Shown here piece after piece: positions 30,696 through 42,389 of a DNA stretch of 64,000 bases. A program made the position numbers and the translations under genes. The notes beneath the pieces were generated by a model. It was not told where the DNA came from, made no database searches, and worked only from the letters and a program-made list of their open reading frames with translations. The DNA is from Deroplatys truncata (Eukaryota; Arthropoda; Insecta; Mantodea; Mantidae), in NCBI GenBank assembly GCA_030765065.1, contig CM060986.1:81523573-81587572 (forward strand), in the 5' to 3' direction. Numbering within the stretch: the first letter of the stretch is position 1; the number at the start of each line of letters is the position of its first letter.

Positions 30696-31424
30696 TAGAA
30701 TTATGTTTCATTATGGCTAGGATGCAAAATTTACCAAAAACTTTGAAAATAACAACACCTTAGCCGACATCCATAATCCCCAAAATGACATACGACAAAA
30801 AACATTACTGATGTAACCTTTATGAAAACACATACCTAAGCACGTACCGAGTTTTTCTTTAATGGCGCGGCTGGTGGCCAGCGGCTTTGACTCGCAACAG
30901 GCTCACGGTTCTACGGGGAATAGCATTTGCAGGTTAGTCAAACGTTTGGCATGGTGTATAATTGGAATAAGCTGCCTGTTGATCGTGTTTACCTTGTGCA
31001 GCTGCAAAACAACGTGTGTTTATTGTATTAAGGTTTGCTCAAACAGAGTCGCAGGTGACCTGCGAACTTTAATGTATACACAAATTCCCTGGTGTCATCG
31101 TTCCTAACAAATCCGCAATTTATAGGTTAGAAACATTTTAAACAGATTGAGTCGGTGGTTTTAAAAAAAGAAACAAGACAGCCAGGAGCTCTAACCCAAG
31201 AAAAATTAGACGAGACACCAGCTATAGTGGAAAGAAGTCCAATAAAATCGCTGTCTCGCATTACAACATGCTTTTGGTGACAAAATAATTTACTGACCTG
31301 CTGGCACTCTGGATCTAAGGCCATGTGATTATTTTCTGTATGAATGAACGTTTATGCAACAAACCCCTTTGGCTCAAAAAGTTTAAAAACGCTAACTGCC
31401 ACGGGTTTTCGTTGCAGAAATTTC

Positions 31425-32600
31425 TCCACATTGTACTTGCCTGCAGCAATTAGATGTATTGCATTCGACCCAAAAATTCGATTTGGAAATTTCACTGAAA
31501 ATATGCGTTTTGTGGCACCTTGAATAACAAGTGCGTTTTTAGAAAACATGTGAAAAAACAGCGTAACTCAAAAACAAAAAAAGTTTATTAAATATCATAT
31601 TTGGTATTTAAATTTAGCATCTTCTAAGAACGTAACACAAATTATGTTCAAGAAAATCCTCCCAACCACAAATTACTTTATATGGAAAACCTTTTGTTAT
31701 TTTTTGTTTTCTAAAGAATGACTAAATATTCTAATAAAAATATCATTTTTTTAGGTATTTCATAACAAATAAAATGTATAGGTATCCTGAATCTTCTGCG
31801 AGTAATCTGTGAAATATTCTTCATTCTAAACGACCTTCACATAATTGATAAACTATAAGAGATTATTCTTTATTATTGGTTTGAATTTTCAGATACTTAC
31901 ACTCTTTACTTTCTCTGATGCTTATCTAAGGTATTCACTGGAAATACACGTTTCGAGGTTTGTGTGTGCAAATGATGTAACTAAAAACGAAAAGTCAGTT
32001 AAACACCAAATTTAGTATTTAAGTTCAGCATTTTCCAAGAAAACTACATGAATATTTTCAACAAAATCCTCCCGCCCAAAATTGTTTATCAAAAGTGGCT
32101 TTAATGACTTTGACCAGATATTTAAGGTATTTTCACGAAAATAAAATGTATATCTTAAATTTCCTTGAATATCCTATGAAGTCCTCTTCTTTCTGAATGA
32201 CTGTTTGTAATATTGGTATACTGTAATAGATAGACAAAACCTGACTTCACAACATATGTAGCTTTAATTAAAGGACACAATATATTTCGATAGAAATTTT
32301 GGGTGACAACCGTTTGAGATGTTCTTTGTTATTGTTTGGAATTTTCAACCATTTATACTTCTTCAAGAGATAAGTCGATTCTCGTTCTTTTCTCGTGAAA
32401 CATGCAATTTCAAAGCTATCGCATAGGGATACGCTTTTTAAAATTATTGGTCTACTGTTATACGTAAAACAAAAATACCAATGTGTAAATTAATAATGAA
32501 AGTTTATTTTCACTAATGACAAGTAGGTACAAGAATAGTTGTAGAGGAGTAACTAGAGAAAGTCGTGTGAATGTAACACACAAGCATGTCGGGGGACATG
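31425..32600 (-). repeat. Two adjacent ACTTTCTCTAC-ended family segments, reverse orientation
   Basis: Segment one (31425-31905) runs from GCATTCGACCCAAAAATTCG to TGAATTTTCAGATACTTA. Segment two (31910-32600) restarts with TTTACTTTCTCTGATG and continues to GAGGAGTAACTAGAGAAAGT. Both are read on the minus strand relative to the reference, suggesting nested or tandem insertion. Confidence 0.65.
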
Positions 32601-32614
32601 ACAGACTATTCATA

Positions 32615-33235
32615 CCACACCGAGCGAGGTAGCGCCCAGTAACGTGTGTGAATCGCATTCGGGAGGACACGCGTTTGAACCTGGCAAGCACCCATCCTGA
32701 CCTATGGGTTTTTCGTGGTTTCCCGGGTCGGTAGGCAAATGTTGGGGTGACTCATCTTCTACCGCGAATTTCCTGTATCTTATTTTCTGTACCCATCATA
32801 TTCCTTGTCATGCATTTCAGGGTTGTAGGACCAGACGACGGTGGGTTTCGTTTGAGCGGCGACTGTGCGCTCTGTAAAGGTTTCTTCCCTGGCATCGTTG
32901 TGGACTGCTCAGTTATGTCTCACCTACAAATGGGCTCCGCTGGAGAGGGGTTCACCGGGCTATGAGCTTGTGGTTGGCCCGGGCGGCGTCGGATGCGGTC
33001 GATCTGAAGACGTTGGGCACACCGTCCATACTTGCCGCTCTCCTCATCCGGATCGGTCGCCCTTCGGGTTTCTCCCCTCATTCCTCCCACCCAGGGGTCA
33101 TGGCAGAAGCTATAACGACCGTTGCAGCCTACTTGCGCTGCTTTGTCCCGGCTTTGGGGGGGGGTTGCTCCGTTCATCGGTATCTTTTTATCTTTACCTA
33201 TTCAGAGCACCCTTAAAAAGTTAAGTGACGGCAAC
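32615..33235 (+). mobile_element. Long GC-rich SINE (family S1), copy 3
   Basis: It starts ACCGAGCGAGGTAGCGCCC, with a B-box-like GCGTTTGAACCTGGC, then TATGGGTTTTTCGTGGTTTC and CATTTCAGGGTTGTAG. The GC-rich body ends near 33235 (ACCCTTAAAAAG). Confidence 0.75.
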
Positions 33236-33239
33236 CCAA

Positions 33240-33880
33240 GTCCTAAGGAGTTCCTAGCAAAAAAGACCCTCTTCATCAGAGTCTGTTTGTAGCTGGCGAG
33301 GAAAGCTAAAACAAAAGTATGCACCCACATTCGTAATGAAATAACCGTAGCTCTGGACAGCCTATCCAATTACCTGCGTCAAAGTGACAGGGTTGAGAGA
33401 CTAGTTCTGTGTGACAGCTGTCCGTGTACAAACATGCGGTGATAAATATTATGTCCTTTGATAACAGCGACTGTGCAGTCCATTCTCTGCCGTTAATGGA
33501 AGTCTCGCAAAACATCCGTCATGAATGCGCTGTGGACGTCATACCAAGAACGTTCGACAGGAAATGTAATTAACTACGTACTTATTGCCTCCAGGCAGGA
33601 ACGAGGGTGTGTTTTATGTCATCAACAGATCATGATATAAACCAGTCAACTACTTCTATCTCGGGACAACTGTAGTTTCGAAATACGTTGCCAAACCCAA
33701 TAAAATGCGCTTAGGACTTTAACATATAGGAAGCATTACATTCTTTACCACTTACCTTTTGTAAGTATTGCAGGCAATACAAGAATTCAAATTTTATTTC
33801 ACTAGAAAGAATTAAAAACGGGTTTTAAAAAGGCTCATTAGGATACCAGCTGATTAGTTGGTAATGAAATGTAGCACTCC
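33240..33880. other. Gene-free region
   Basis: No gene or repeat that I can identify. It is mixed-composition sequence between the S1 SINE and the R3 repeat. Confidence 0.35.
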
Positions 33881-33884
33881 CTCT

Positions 33885-34470
33885 GACAGTGTGGTCTGCT
33901 CTGTTGTTACTCAGCATAATTTCTAACCGCTGGATTGACAGGGTACTTTTACTCTCCCAAAATGTGGCCGAACTGTGAAGGGTAACATTACACGCTACAT
34001 GTACTCACTGGCAGAGTATCATTAAGGCAATGATTCGTTCAATATAAGCACAAATATAATATTAAAAAAAGCATAGAAATAAACACAATAAACGTTTGTC
34101 TTCATCACCATGTCGTTGATGAAAGCTCTTACATCAAATATGTCGTAACTCGTTCAGTTTAATGACACGCGCCTTCACGCCTTCCTATAGAAGGGTGAAT
34201 TATGTCGTATTGGTTTGGTGTTTCGTTTTGCCACAATTGTAGCAGAATTCTTTCATGTAGGTGGTAACCGAACCACCCCTTCATTTCACATCGATTATTA
34301 CATCATTCATTGGTTTGTTTTTGTGTCTCTTGATTGTATTTCAGATCAGTCACAAAAGATAACTGATATTGGCTGAGTGTAATCAGAAGCTGGTTACCTG
34401 AAAACCTTACGGAGAGATAAGCACTATTGCAATCTTAGGGGAATGGGCCTCCTTTAGTGCACATTAATGT
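33885..34470 (+). repeat. Dispersed repeat R3, copy A
   Basis: The first part (33885-34240) matches 48990-49345: GGCAGGGTACTTT-like start, ATGAAAGCTCT, and AGAAGGGTGAATTATG. The second part (34270-34470: CAGATCAGTCACA, CTTACGGAGAG, GGGGAATGG) matches 51085-51265. The two parts occur apart elsewhere, so the full element is longer than either. Confidence 0.55.
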
Positions 34471-35370
34471 ACGTTTTGAGATTCCCCTGAACCCAAACTT
34501 TCTGTGCATGTATGTGTGCGCTCGAGCAATGTAACTCAAACCCGAAAGATTGGATAAATACTTGCCGGCCTCGTAGCCGTGGTCGCTGGAGTGTATGACT
34601 TCGGCGCTCCACCAAGCTGAGCGTCGCCGATTCGAGTCCGGCCATGACCATGGTTGTTTGTGTGTGTCTGTGGTTCTGTAATTGCGGTAATAAGCGGTAA
34701 AGAGTATAGTAAACACGGTAATAATGGACTGGTAAAAAAGGAAAGTTTAAAAAAAAATTAAGCTTATTTTGGTGTTTGAGCTCACCACCTTCAAACGATG
34801 TAACACGATGATTTTCATGAGCGCACGCTTCAAACTTAATTATTCCAAACCATTAGAAATGTTTTCCTAGGATTTTGATCTACTGAAAAATCAGCCTACC
34901 GCTTTTGATAAAAGTATTGCACTTTTGGCATATTAATATGAGAAATAAATCGTATACTTTGAATTTTATCCGGATAATGTGAGAAGATCCCTCCACTCTA
35001 ATGAATTTTCTGTCTTATTTCAGAAAAATATATAGATATACTTAAAACGTATGATTTGTTTTCAATTAGTCCTTTTAAGCTCTAACAATATTTCAAACAT
35101 TATACATGACATTTCAAGCTATATAGTTTTGAAATGTCACCTCTACTCTTTTATTTATCATCAGGTAAAGAATATTCAGAATATATCTAGCAAGCACACA
35201 TATAACGAGTATATTTTTAAATATTTGGACTGTCATGTTAGCAATCATTTTGCAATCATTTCAAATAACATTCCATCACGTGAAAGCAGTAGAAAAATGA
35301 GTTCCTTTTTATGAATTTACAGAATATGTTGATATGAATGTAACTTTTAGTGGGTAGAGAAAGTTTAGTG
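34440..35370 (-). repeat. Degenerate ACTTTCTCTAC-ended family copy with SINE insert
   Basis: It follows R3 directly. Landmarks are a GTAACTCAAACCCGAAAGAT region, GATGTAACACGATGATTTTC and the end TAGTGGGTAGAGAAAGTTTA at 35350-35370. A tRNA-headed SINE interrupts it at 34558-34740. Confidence 0.5.
34558..34740 (+). mobile_element. tRNA-headed SINE (family S4)
   Basis: The head is GCCGGCCTCGTAGCCGTGGT, then GCCGATTCGAGTCCGGCC (B box). The short body ends around 34740. It lies inside a reverse-orientation family copy, so it inserted later. Confidence 0.6.
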
Positions 35371-36195
35371 ATCGTAATGCTTCAAATTTTTCTCTTGCTT
35401 TTCGAATCGAAGTTAAGAGTCGGCAACGGCTCATATCAGAAATGTTGCATTCATGGCCACTTTAGTAACTACTTCCAATGCTTCGTTCCCGATGAGCCAG
35501 AACCGTAAACATGCTACCCTTTACAAACATTTTCAGTAGTTCCTACGCCGAGAAGAGGGATATAAGGACATGGCAACAGCCACGGTTTAACTCGCTTCTA
35601 TTTATTTACGGCTTTTAACTCTGGCACAGTTTAAGGATACAAGGTGAAAATTTTAAAGGAATTTTCCATAAATTCCTTTACCCTTTCATACATTTTAGCT
35701 TTTTTTGTTTCATACGACGGTTTTGAAGGTTTGATTTAAAATTGCACCTTGGACACAAAAGGTATATTTTTAATTTAATACTAGCTTGTGAAATCTTCCC
35801 ATTCGTATAGATCTTGGTCTAAAATAACATCCATAAAATGCAGTTAAAAACTCAGATATTGTTAAAATGTTGAATTAATCATTTGCAATGTATAGACAAC
35901 GTGCAAATAATCATTTTCGCTGTATCTGATTTACATTTTCAATATTTTGAGGGTGATATTGAAATTTAAATGTTCTGTGTTTTTGAGGCTACATGTCCAA
36001 TTTTATATTTATTTAGGTACAACCAAAATTGACAGATTTTCGTCATTTAATTTCAAGCCATTAAATGGTTTTTAAGCATTTGTGGTCGTCTTAACATTGA
36101 AAACTTTTGCATAGTTATCAGGAAATGCTTTAAATGTCTTGCAGGATCTCATATTCAGGATGTTTCAAAAATAGAGAACATACATTCAGCTGTGT
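35371..36195. other. Gene-free region
   Basis: I see no gene or recognised repeat. It is AT-rich sequence leading into the long-TIR transposon. Confidence 0.35.
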
Positions 36196-37551
36196 ATTCC
36201 ATATATGTAGACAATAAAAATAGTTCATTACAATATGCTTTCGGAAATGCTTGGTTTCTGAATTACAGCCTTCAAAACGGTGATATTCACCGAAACGTTT
36301 TTCCTCCCGTAGGTAGTTGCCGTGACAGAAGATATTATCAGGACACTTTGACAATTCATTCCGATGCGAAGGACACATTGAGTGTTGTGTTTGGCGTTCG
36401 ACTGAGCGACATGTACTCAAATCAGGAGCTGGCATAAATGGGATTTATGTACGGCGGACGGCTTGTCGTTTGTACCAAGAAAGGTACCCACAGCGAAGAT
36501 GTTCAGATCGAAAAAATTTGAATGTCTCCATCACCGTCTGTGCGCTTATGGAAAGTTTACATCTCCTGATTTGGGGAGGGGGACCACCAAGATCTACAAC
36601 TCCAGATGAGAGGAGATTCTGTGCACGCGGATCCTTCTAACAGTACACAAAAGTTAGTGTTCCTCATACGACTGTCTGGACACTTTTGCGAGAGCAACAA
36701 TTATATCTTTATCACTTGCGACGTGTACAGACAGGCCCTGTCACAAGCAGATTACCTGCTCGATTGATGTTCTGCCAGTGGTTCGTGCAGCAGTGTGCTA
36801 CAAATCCGAACTTTCCTGCCTTAGTATTATTTACAGATGAAGCACAGTTCACACGATATGGCATTACAAATTCCCACAATCAGCAAGAAAACCCACATGC
36901 AATTGTTCCATCTCATCACCAAGTGCGGTTCACTCTCAAATGTTGGCCGTTATCATTTGTGATCGGTTAGTTGGACCCCATGTACTTGTAAACAGACTTA
37001 CGGGGCAGGCGTACACAAACTTCCTAGAAAACACCATACCCATTTGTGTGAAGGCATTTCACTAAGCATGGACAGCAAGCTCACTTCTTGCATGATGGCG
37101 CCCCTGTACACTTCAGTCGTATCACTCGCCGGTAACTGGATCGAAGGTTTCCCGATCAATGGATAGGTAGAGCTGGCTCAATTTCTTGGCCACCGCCCTC
37201 AACCTGATTCGAACCTTGTCGATTTCTACTTGTGGGGCCATTTAAAATCGTTTGTGTAATCGTCAACGGTGCCTGACGCGGAGTCCCTTCAGAATCGAGT
37301 TGTGGCAGGTTGTGAGGAAATACGCAATACTCTTGGAATTTGGGGTCGTGTTCGCACGGTCATGAGATGGCGATGTGATGCCTGTATTCAAACAGTAGGT
37401 GGACACTTTGAACATCTTCTGTAAAGAAAACTACCTGAGGTAAGAAATACGTTCCGGTGACTATCACTGTTTTGAAGGCCATAACTCAGATACCAAGTAT
37501 TTCCGGACACATGCTGCAATGGATTTTTTTTATTGTCTACATACAGGGAAT
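36196..37551 (+). mobile_element. Tc1/mariner-type transposon with ~90 bp terminal inverted repeats
   Basis: The left repeat (36196-36285) and right repeat (37462-37551) are inverted matches: ATATGTAGACAATAAAAA, TTCGGAAATGCTTGG and CCTTCAAAACGG on the left correspond to the right arm read in reverse. Between them lies a decayed transposase. Target duplications were not resolved. Confidence 0.8.
36580..37425 (+). pseudogene. Decayed DDE transposase of the long-TIR element
   Basis: The best-preserved part (36686-36970) reads REQQLYLYHLRRVQ, then FCQWFVQQC, LVLFTDEAQFTRYGI and ENPHAIVP. Further along, in shifted frames, are a DGAPVHFSR block and a WGHLKS-like block. The TDEAQFTR and HDGAPxHFSR landmarks belong to an insect Tc1/mariner-like transposase group that I recognise but cannot name exactly. 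Stops and frame changes occur on both sides of the preserved part, so no functional protein is made. Confidence 0.75.
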
Positions 37552-37739
37552 GCATCACCAGACTTGCTCGTAGGTGTTACACAGCATTCAGTTGGCTTAC
37601 TAGGAGCAAATAAATGTATTAAGTTCGAAAGTACATTGGAAAAAGCACACATTATTGGGAGGTGCAAGATTTAAAAGCTCTCATATAAGTTCATTTCCGT
37701 ATGAAGGCTAGGGAGTACGCTGAATGTTTAATGGAGTTA

Positions 37740-38213
37740 TATTGTAGTGTATGTGTACGCATTGTTGCGTCGGACACACTATTGCTGTGTAGCATGACAT
37801 TGTCGTGTATAATCATTGTGATTGGGAGTTTGAATTCCGTCCGGCGTGGCATTTCTTTCTCCCCACCTCCTAGTCAGTAGCGCGGGTCAGTCTTGTGTGT
37901 CTTCAGAGCAAGTGCTTTGTGTATGTAGCGTACGTGGTCCGTTTGTGTGTGTGTGTGTGTGGGGGGAGCAACTCCCTCCAATGTTTGTCTGTAAGCTTTT
38001 GTGTGCAATGTAGTGGCACCATATCAGTTATAATAAACCACAGGAAATGTGTTAACAGTGTATTTTGTTATGAATATCCCACAACTGCTTTACATTTGTG
38101 CAGCTAAATTCCTGGTCCTGTTGTTTGCCTCTACGTACTCCAATGTTTATGCCGGAGTAACTAAATTTAATATTTAGCTGCAAAACCTTTTGACCTTATC
38201 CCGATATATAAAA
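37740..38213 (-). repeat. LTR-like dispersed repeat, copy C
   Basis: It is in reverse orientation: the TATTGTAGTGTATGTG end lies at 37740 and the ACCTTATCCCGATATATA head near 38195-38210. It contains a (GT)n run near 37941-37961 and the AACATTGGAG head landmark in reverse (CTCCAATGTTTATGCCGGAG). Confidence 0.65.
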
Positions 38214-38219
38214 ATATGT

Positions 38220-41145
38220 ATACTTTAAAGCTTAATGAAAATATAGAACGATACGACTTGTTGCGTTGGCTTTGCTCAATACTGTAGACTGCTGTACAAG
38301 TATTCCGTATGTTTTCATTTCAAATGCTGGTACTTCGAAAATTGAATTGAACGTGTGCAATATAACTCTGCGGGTTGCGAGAAATGATTTTCGCTTGCAT
38401 CATCTCTCTACCTCTGTAAATCCCACAGTCCAGGTTACATCCACATTTATTGACGTCCAGCAGCGATGCGGAGGTAGAAGTGGTTAGCAAACACAATGTC
38501 ACTCTTATATGAGAAGTGGATAACAAACCGGCTCGAGAAGAGACTCGAAGGTATTAAATGTAACGGAGGTTTTATATACCACTCAGCATTATCTGCCAGA
38601 ACCATCCATTTACTCTCCCATTAACTCCAAATAAAAATAGTACATAACCCGTAGCATTTCCTTTAGTCGCTTCTGCAGATACAGGGAGATTAGGAAAACC
38701 TAATGCAATTCTAACTACAGCACTGACAATATACTCCAGTTACATGCGCCCTAAAATACTCAAATGCCCAAAGTTTGGCTTATTGTATAGCGTACTTTCA
38801 AGACATCACTTAGGATGCATATTAGTGTGAGTGTATGTGTGTGTGTGTGTGTGTGTGACCGATACAAAGATAAAGCATTTAATATTTAAGTTTCGCATAC
38901 GTTATCTACCCATTATAATTTAACAACTGACTCATACATACAGAGTCGATCCTCCTATTCAGTTTATTATTCGCTGCAAATGTTTACATAGGGCTCTTTC
39001 ACACTAGCAATGTCAGGCACTATACTGGAAGTTTAATCGGCTTGCCTACCGATTGTTTACAGCTAAGCTGCCGTAGCAAGGTCTGCAAGTACGTTAAATT
39101 ATCTCCTTTGATTCGATCACTCCCATGAAAATTTCAAGGCACCTCAAATATTCGAGATGGCAATCCTGAAGGCAACTTGCAAATGTTGCAGTACAGGTTT
39201 TTCTTGAATAACGCAACTAGCAGCATGCAGCTCTCACGGCACTGCTTTATGAATCTCTTCGTGCAGTAGCAGCGGACCTCCCTGTCATCTCTCACCTGGA
39301 TAATATTAACATGAATATCTATTACTCAAATTTCGTTATAAAAAGTGTTTTCTAAAGGATGCCCCTCTGGGTCTAGGTACCTGTTGAACACATTACTGAA
39401 CACTAATTTTTGCAGGCTGTGGGGGCACGGTATGGGAGGTGCTGTGCGCCCATTTGGTGGCATGGGATTTGTAGGAATGTTCCCGGCTTCGATACTAGCT
39501 CAGGAACTCTCATAGATCTCTAGTTGGTGGTTAATACGAATGATTTATTTTTCTGCCCGTTTGTTTCCCATTACCTTTTTAAAATCGGACTCCTGATATT
39601 ACCTGACCAAACATACACGCATTTCTTTACTTCTGTGCTTCATACAATCGTCCCTATCCGCTGACACTCACATTGGTTTACAGCACAGCCTCCAAGGAAA
39701 TACCACGAACAGGTGTTTTCTAAACTCTGTTTCTTTATTTCGAAATTTTCCTATCCCCATTTTGATATCACACGATTTCTACTTGCTTTCTAATTGGTTG
39801 CTTATCTCAAGTTCTCCTCCCCGAACTCAACTACTTGTAGTTATCAGAGCACTGACCTGCCCTTCCTATGCACTTGTTTTTCAGGAGCCCTAACGGTACA
39901 CTAACAAAGCGTATTCTGCCCTCACTTGGCTATAATGGGAGGGACCATCCCCGTTTCCTGCCTGCTGCTTGCACTGTCTTTTCAACCCTATATTCATCTT
40001 TACAGTAATACTTAATTTCGAGTCTTATTTAATAATACCATTCCTACTGTTATTAATAGTTCTTTTCCCTATGGTTATTATTTTATATTTAGCTACGCAG
40101 AAAGTACTGCCTCAAGCCAGATATTGTGTTTCATTCGTCAAGAGAATTAGGATTTATTGCATAAACTACCTTTAAGCATTCCCCACATATGCAAGTATGG
40201 ATGTTGATCTAGGAGATCGAGCAGGCCATATCAATTATTCTTTCAGAAAAAAACACGTTGTAATATGAGACAGCTGTTTAATGGGACTTCCTTCCACGAT
40301 AATCCTTATCTGGTCTAATTTTTCCTTGGTTAAAACTATTGGCAGTCTGCGTTTCTTTTAGTCCAACACGGACCCATGTTTGAATTGTTCTAACAACTTA
40401 TAAGTTGCAGATTTTTAGGAAGGGTGGCACCAGCAAACTTCTGTATAAATTCAAGCCGATAATCCACATGTGTTCGTACAAAACTTAACACAATAAACAC
40501 ACGCTGTTCTGTAGTATACACTATAACTACGCAAGTAAACACAATCGGCAGACAACTTCGCATAACGTTATTCCCAATATGTCACATATCAAACAACGTT
40601 GGACTGCACTACAAATCCTTTTACCCTCCGTAGGCGCATGAACTAGGCTACAAATTTAATTTTAGAAATTTTAGTTTCACTAAACTCTATTGTACAAGTT
40701 TAAAAAACACTTTCTTTTGTAATAGTTCATGCGATAATAGAGGAGAAATTGCACATTTTCAAGATAGTGTACAGATAGTGCACAAAGAATGTGAACCTGT
40801 GAAAACTCAAACATGCAAAAATGAATATTTTCAAACAGAGCCCGTTTGGGGAAGAAGTCTAGAAATGGAGGTAAACCACCAAGTGATATTTATTGAAATT
40901 AATAAAGTGAATTTAATAATGTTCTTGCTATTTAATGAATTAAAGGTTTGAAGAGTGTTTATATAAATCATGTATTTAAATAACGTACCTAAATACACTA
41001 CTATGGTACATTCTTTCGGTCAAACACTATATATCAATTACATGATAATTAAATAGAATGAATATTCATACCATTTACGAGAAATTCATTTCTTTTTAAT
41101 GCTAGGTTGTCAAATACTCTGTTTTTTCATTATTAGACCAGTTTG
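38220..41145. other. Gene-free region
   Basis: No supported gene. A (GT)n microsatellite lies at about 38838-38858 and is followed by sequence weakly like the ACTTTCTCTAC-ended family. The rest (39.0-41.1 kb) is unidentified. Confidence 0.35.
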
Positions 41146-41149
41146 TGCA

Positions 41150-41425
41150 AAATAAAAAATATCATGACCTCGCGAAATGATTTTTGTGGTGGGGTAGATT
41201 ATATAAAATGTATTTTTCGAACTTTATACTTAAAAAATATTTGTCTTAAAAACAAATTTTAGTATTAAATAAAGTTATGCTGTTCAAATATACACGAGCT
41301 TGCGGAAGTTCCGAGTTTTTCCCAGGGTACCTCAAAATTTGTATTCCCGAAGGATTCTCAATATCAAATTTTTGATTCGGATGCAAAACTTTCTCAAAGA
41401 TAGAGTATCTACACATTTGATTTTC
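41150..41425 (+). repeat. Degenerate distal part of an ACTTTCTCTAC-ended family copy
   Basis: Weak landmarks in order: TTTTTGTGGTGGGGTAGATT, GTTATGCTGTTCAAATA, CCTCAAAATTTGTATTCCCG and GATGCAAAACTTTCTC. Both termini are eroded. Confidence 0.4.
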
Positions 41426-41799
41426 TGGCAGTTTTACTTTGCGGCACTTTTATTCATCCAAAATGATTCACAGAATGGAGTCCCAATTCAGTTGTTTTAA
41501 ATATTCCAATCATACTCTAAAAGGCCGGCTAAATTGTCTTATGATTTTTGTTGTGCCTACTTATAGCTTTTGAACTGATTTTAAAACAAGAAAGAACATC
41601 AAATAAATACTTGTTTTCCAAAAGGATTAGAGGAGACTGCATTTTGGCCACATTTAAGACACTATTTCATCAAAAATATTTCTCTGAAAACATATCCTGC
41701 ATCACTGATTTCGGACACAATACACTGTAAAATATCAGCAGTGAAATACTGGCTAGGGCTAATACGGGGGGGGCGGGGGATTATTCCACGCTGTGCTCC

Positions 41800-42385
41800 A
41801 AATGTTACAAATACCAGCGGGAAAACCTTGCTCCTAAGTTCTGGACAGCCGAGCTGAAAAGGGGTTTTAGACATAGGGCAGTACGGCAAAAAGGTGAAAT
41901 AAGATAGGTAATAAAACATATGGAAGGTGTCAAAAGAAGACAAATGGACATCAGCCGATAGGAAATTGAATCTGATTGTAAAATTATGCCTCTCTAAGCC
42001 AGAAAATGAACTAAAATTGATTTGGGATAAGATACACATATTCTTCCCTTAGCAAGGAAAGAAAGTCCAGGAATTGTATAATTTAGACTTGGGAGGCTGA
42101 AAGCGTGAACATGACTGACGATTCTGGCAAGAGAATCTGTCCATTTTGTGGTAGGGGTGAAGACTGGGTACACATTTTGGGGAATGTACACAGCGTCAAT
42201 CCCAGCAAGAAATTAAATTCACGGAGAAACTCCAAATCCAGCTGGAAGGAGGCTGACATCTTGGAATCTATTGGCTGACCAAAGGGAACTGGAAAAACAT
42301 GAGCAATTTCCTGGATATGCGCGAAGAGAGAATAGTTATTCAGCTTTTCAGTTAATTTATTTTTTCTATTCTTCATATTTAAGTT
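41800..42385 (+). mobile_element. 5'-truncated non-LTR retrotransposon relic (3' coding end)
   Basis: One frame near 42095-42180 reads AESVNMTDDSGKRICPFCGRGEDWVHILG, resembling the Cys/His motif that ends the pol product of some arthropod non-LTR elements (CPFCG...EDxxHIL). The upstream part is full of stops. The 3' side ends in an AATAAATA-containing tail near 42452. Confidence 0.55.
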
Positions 42386-42389
42386 CTAT

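Noticed and set aside
32865-33224. Long frames in GC-rich blocks (also at 27389 and 62085)
   Set aside because: They fall in S1 SINE bodies, occur on both strands and differ between copies.
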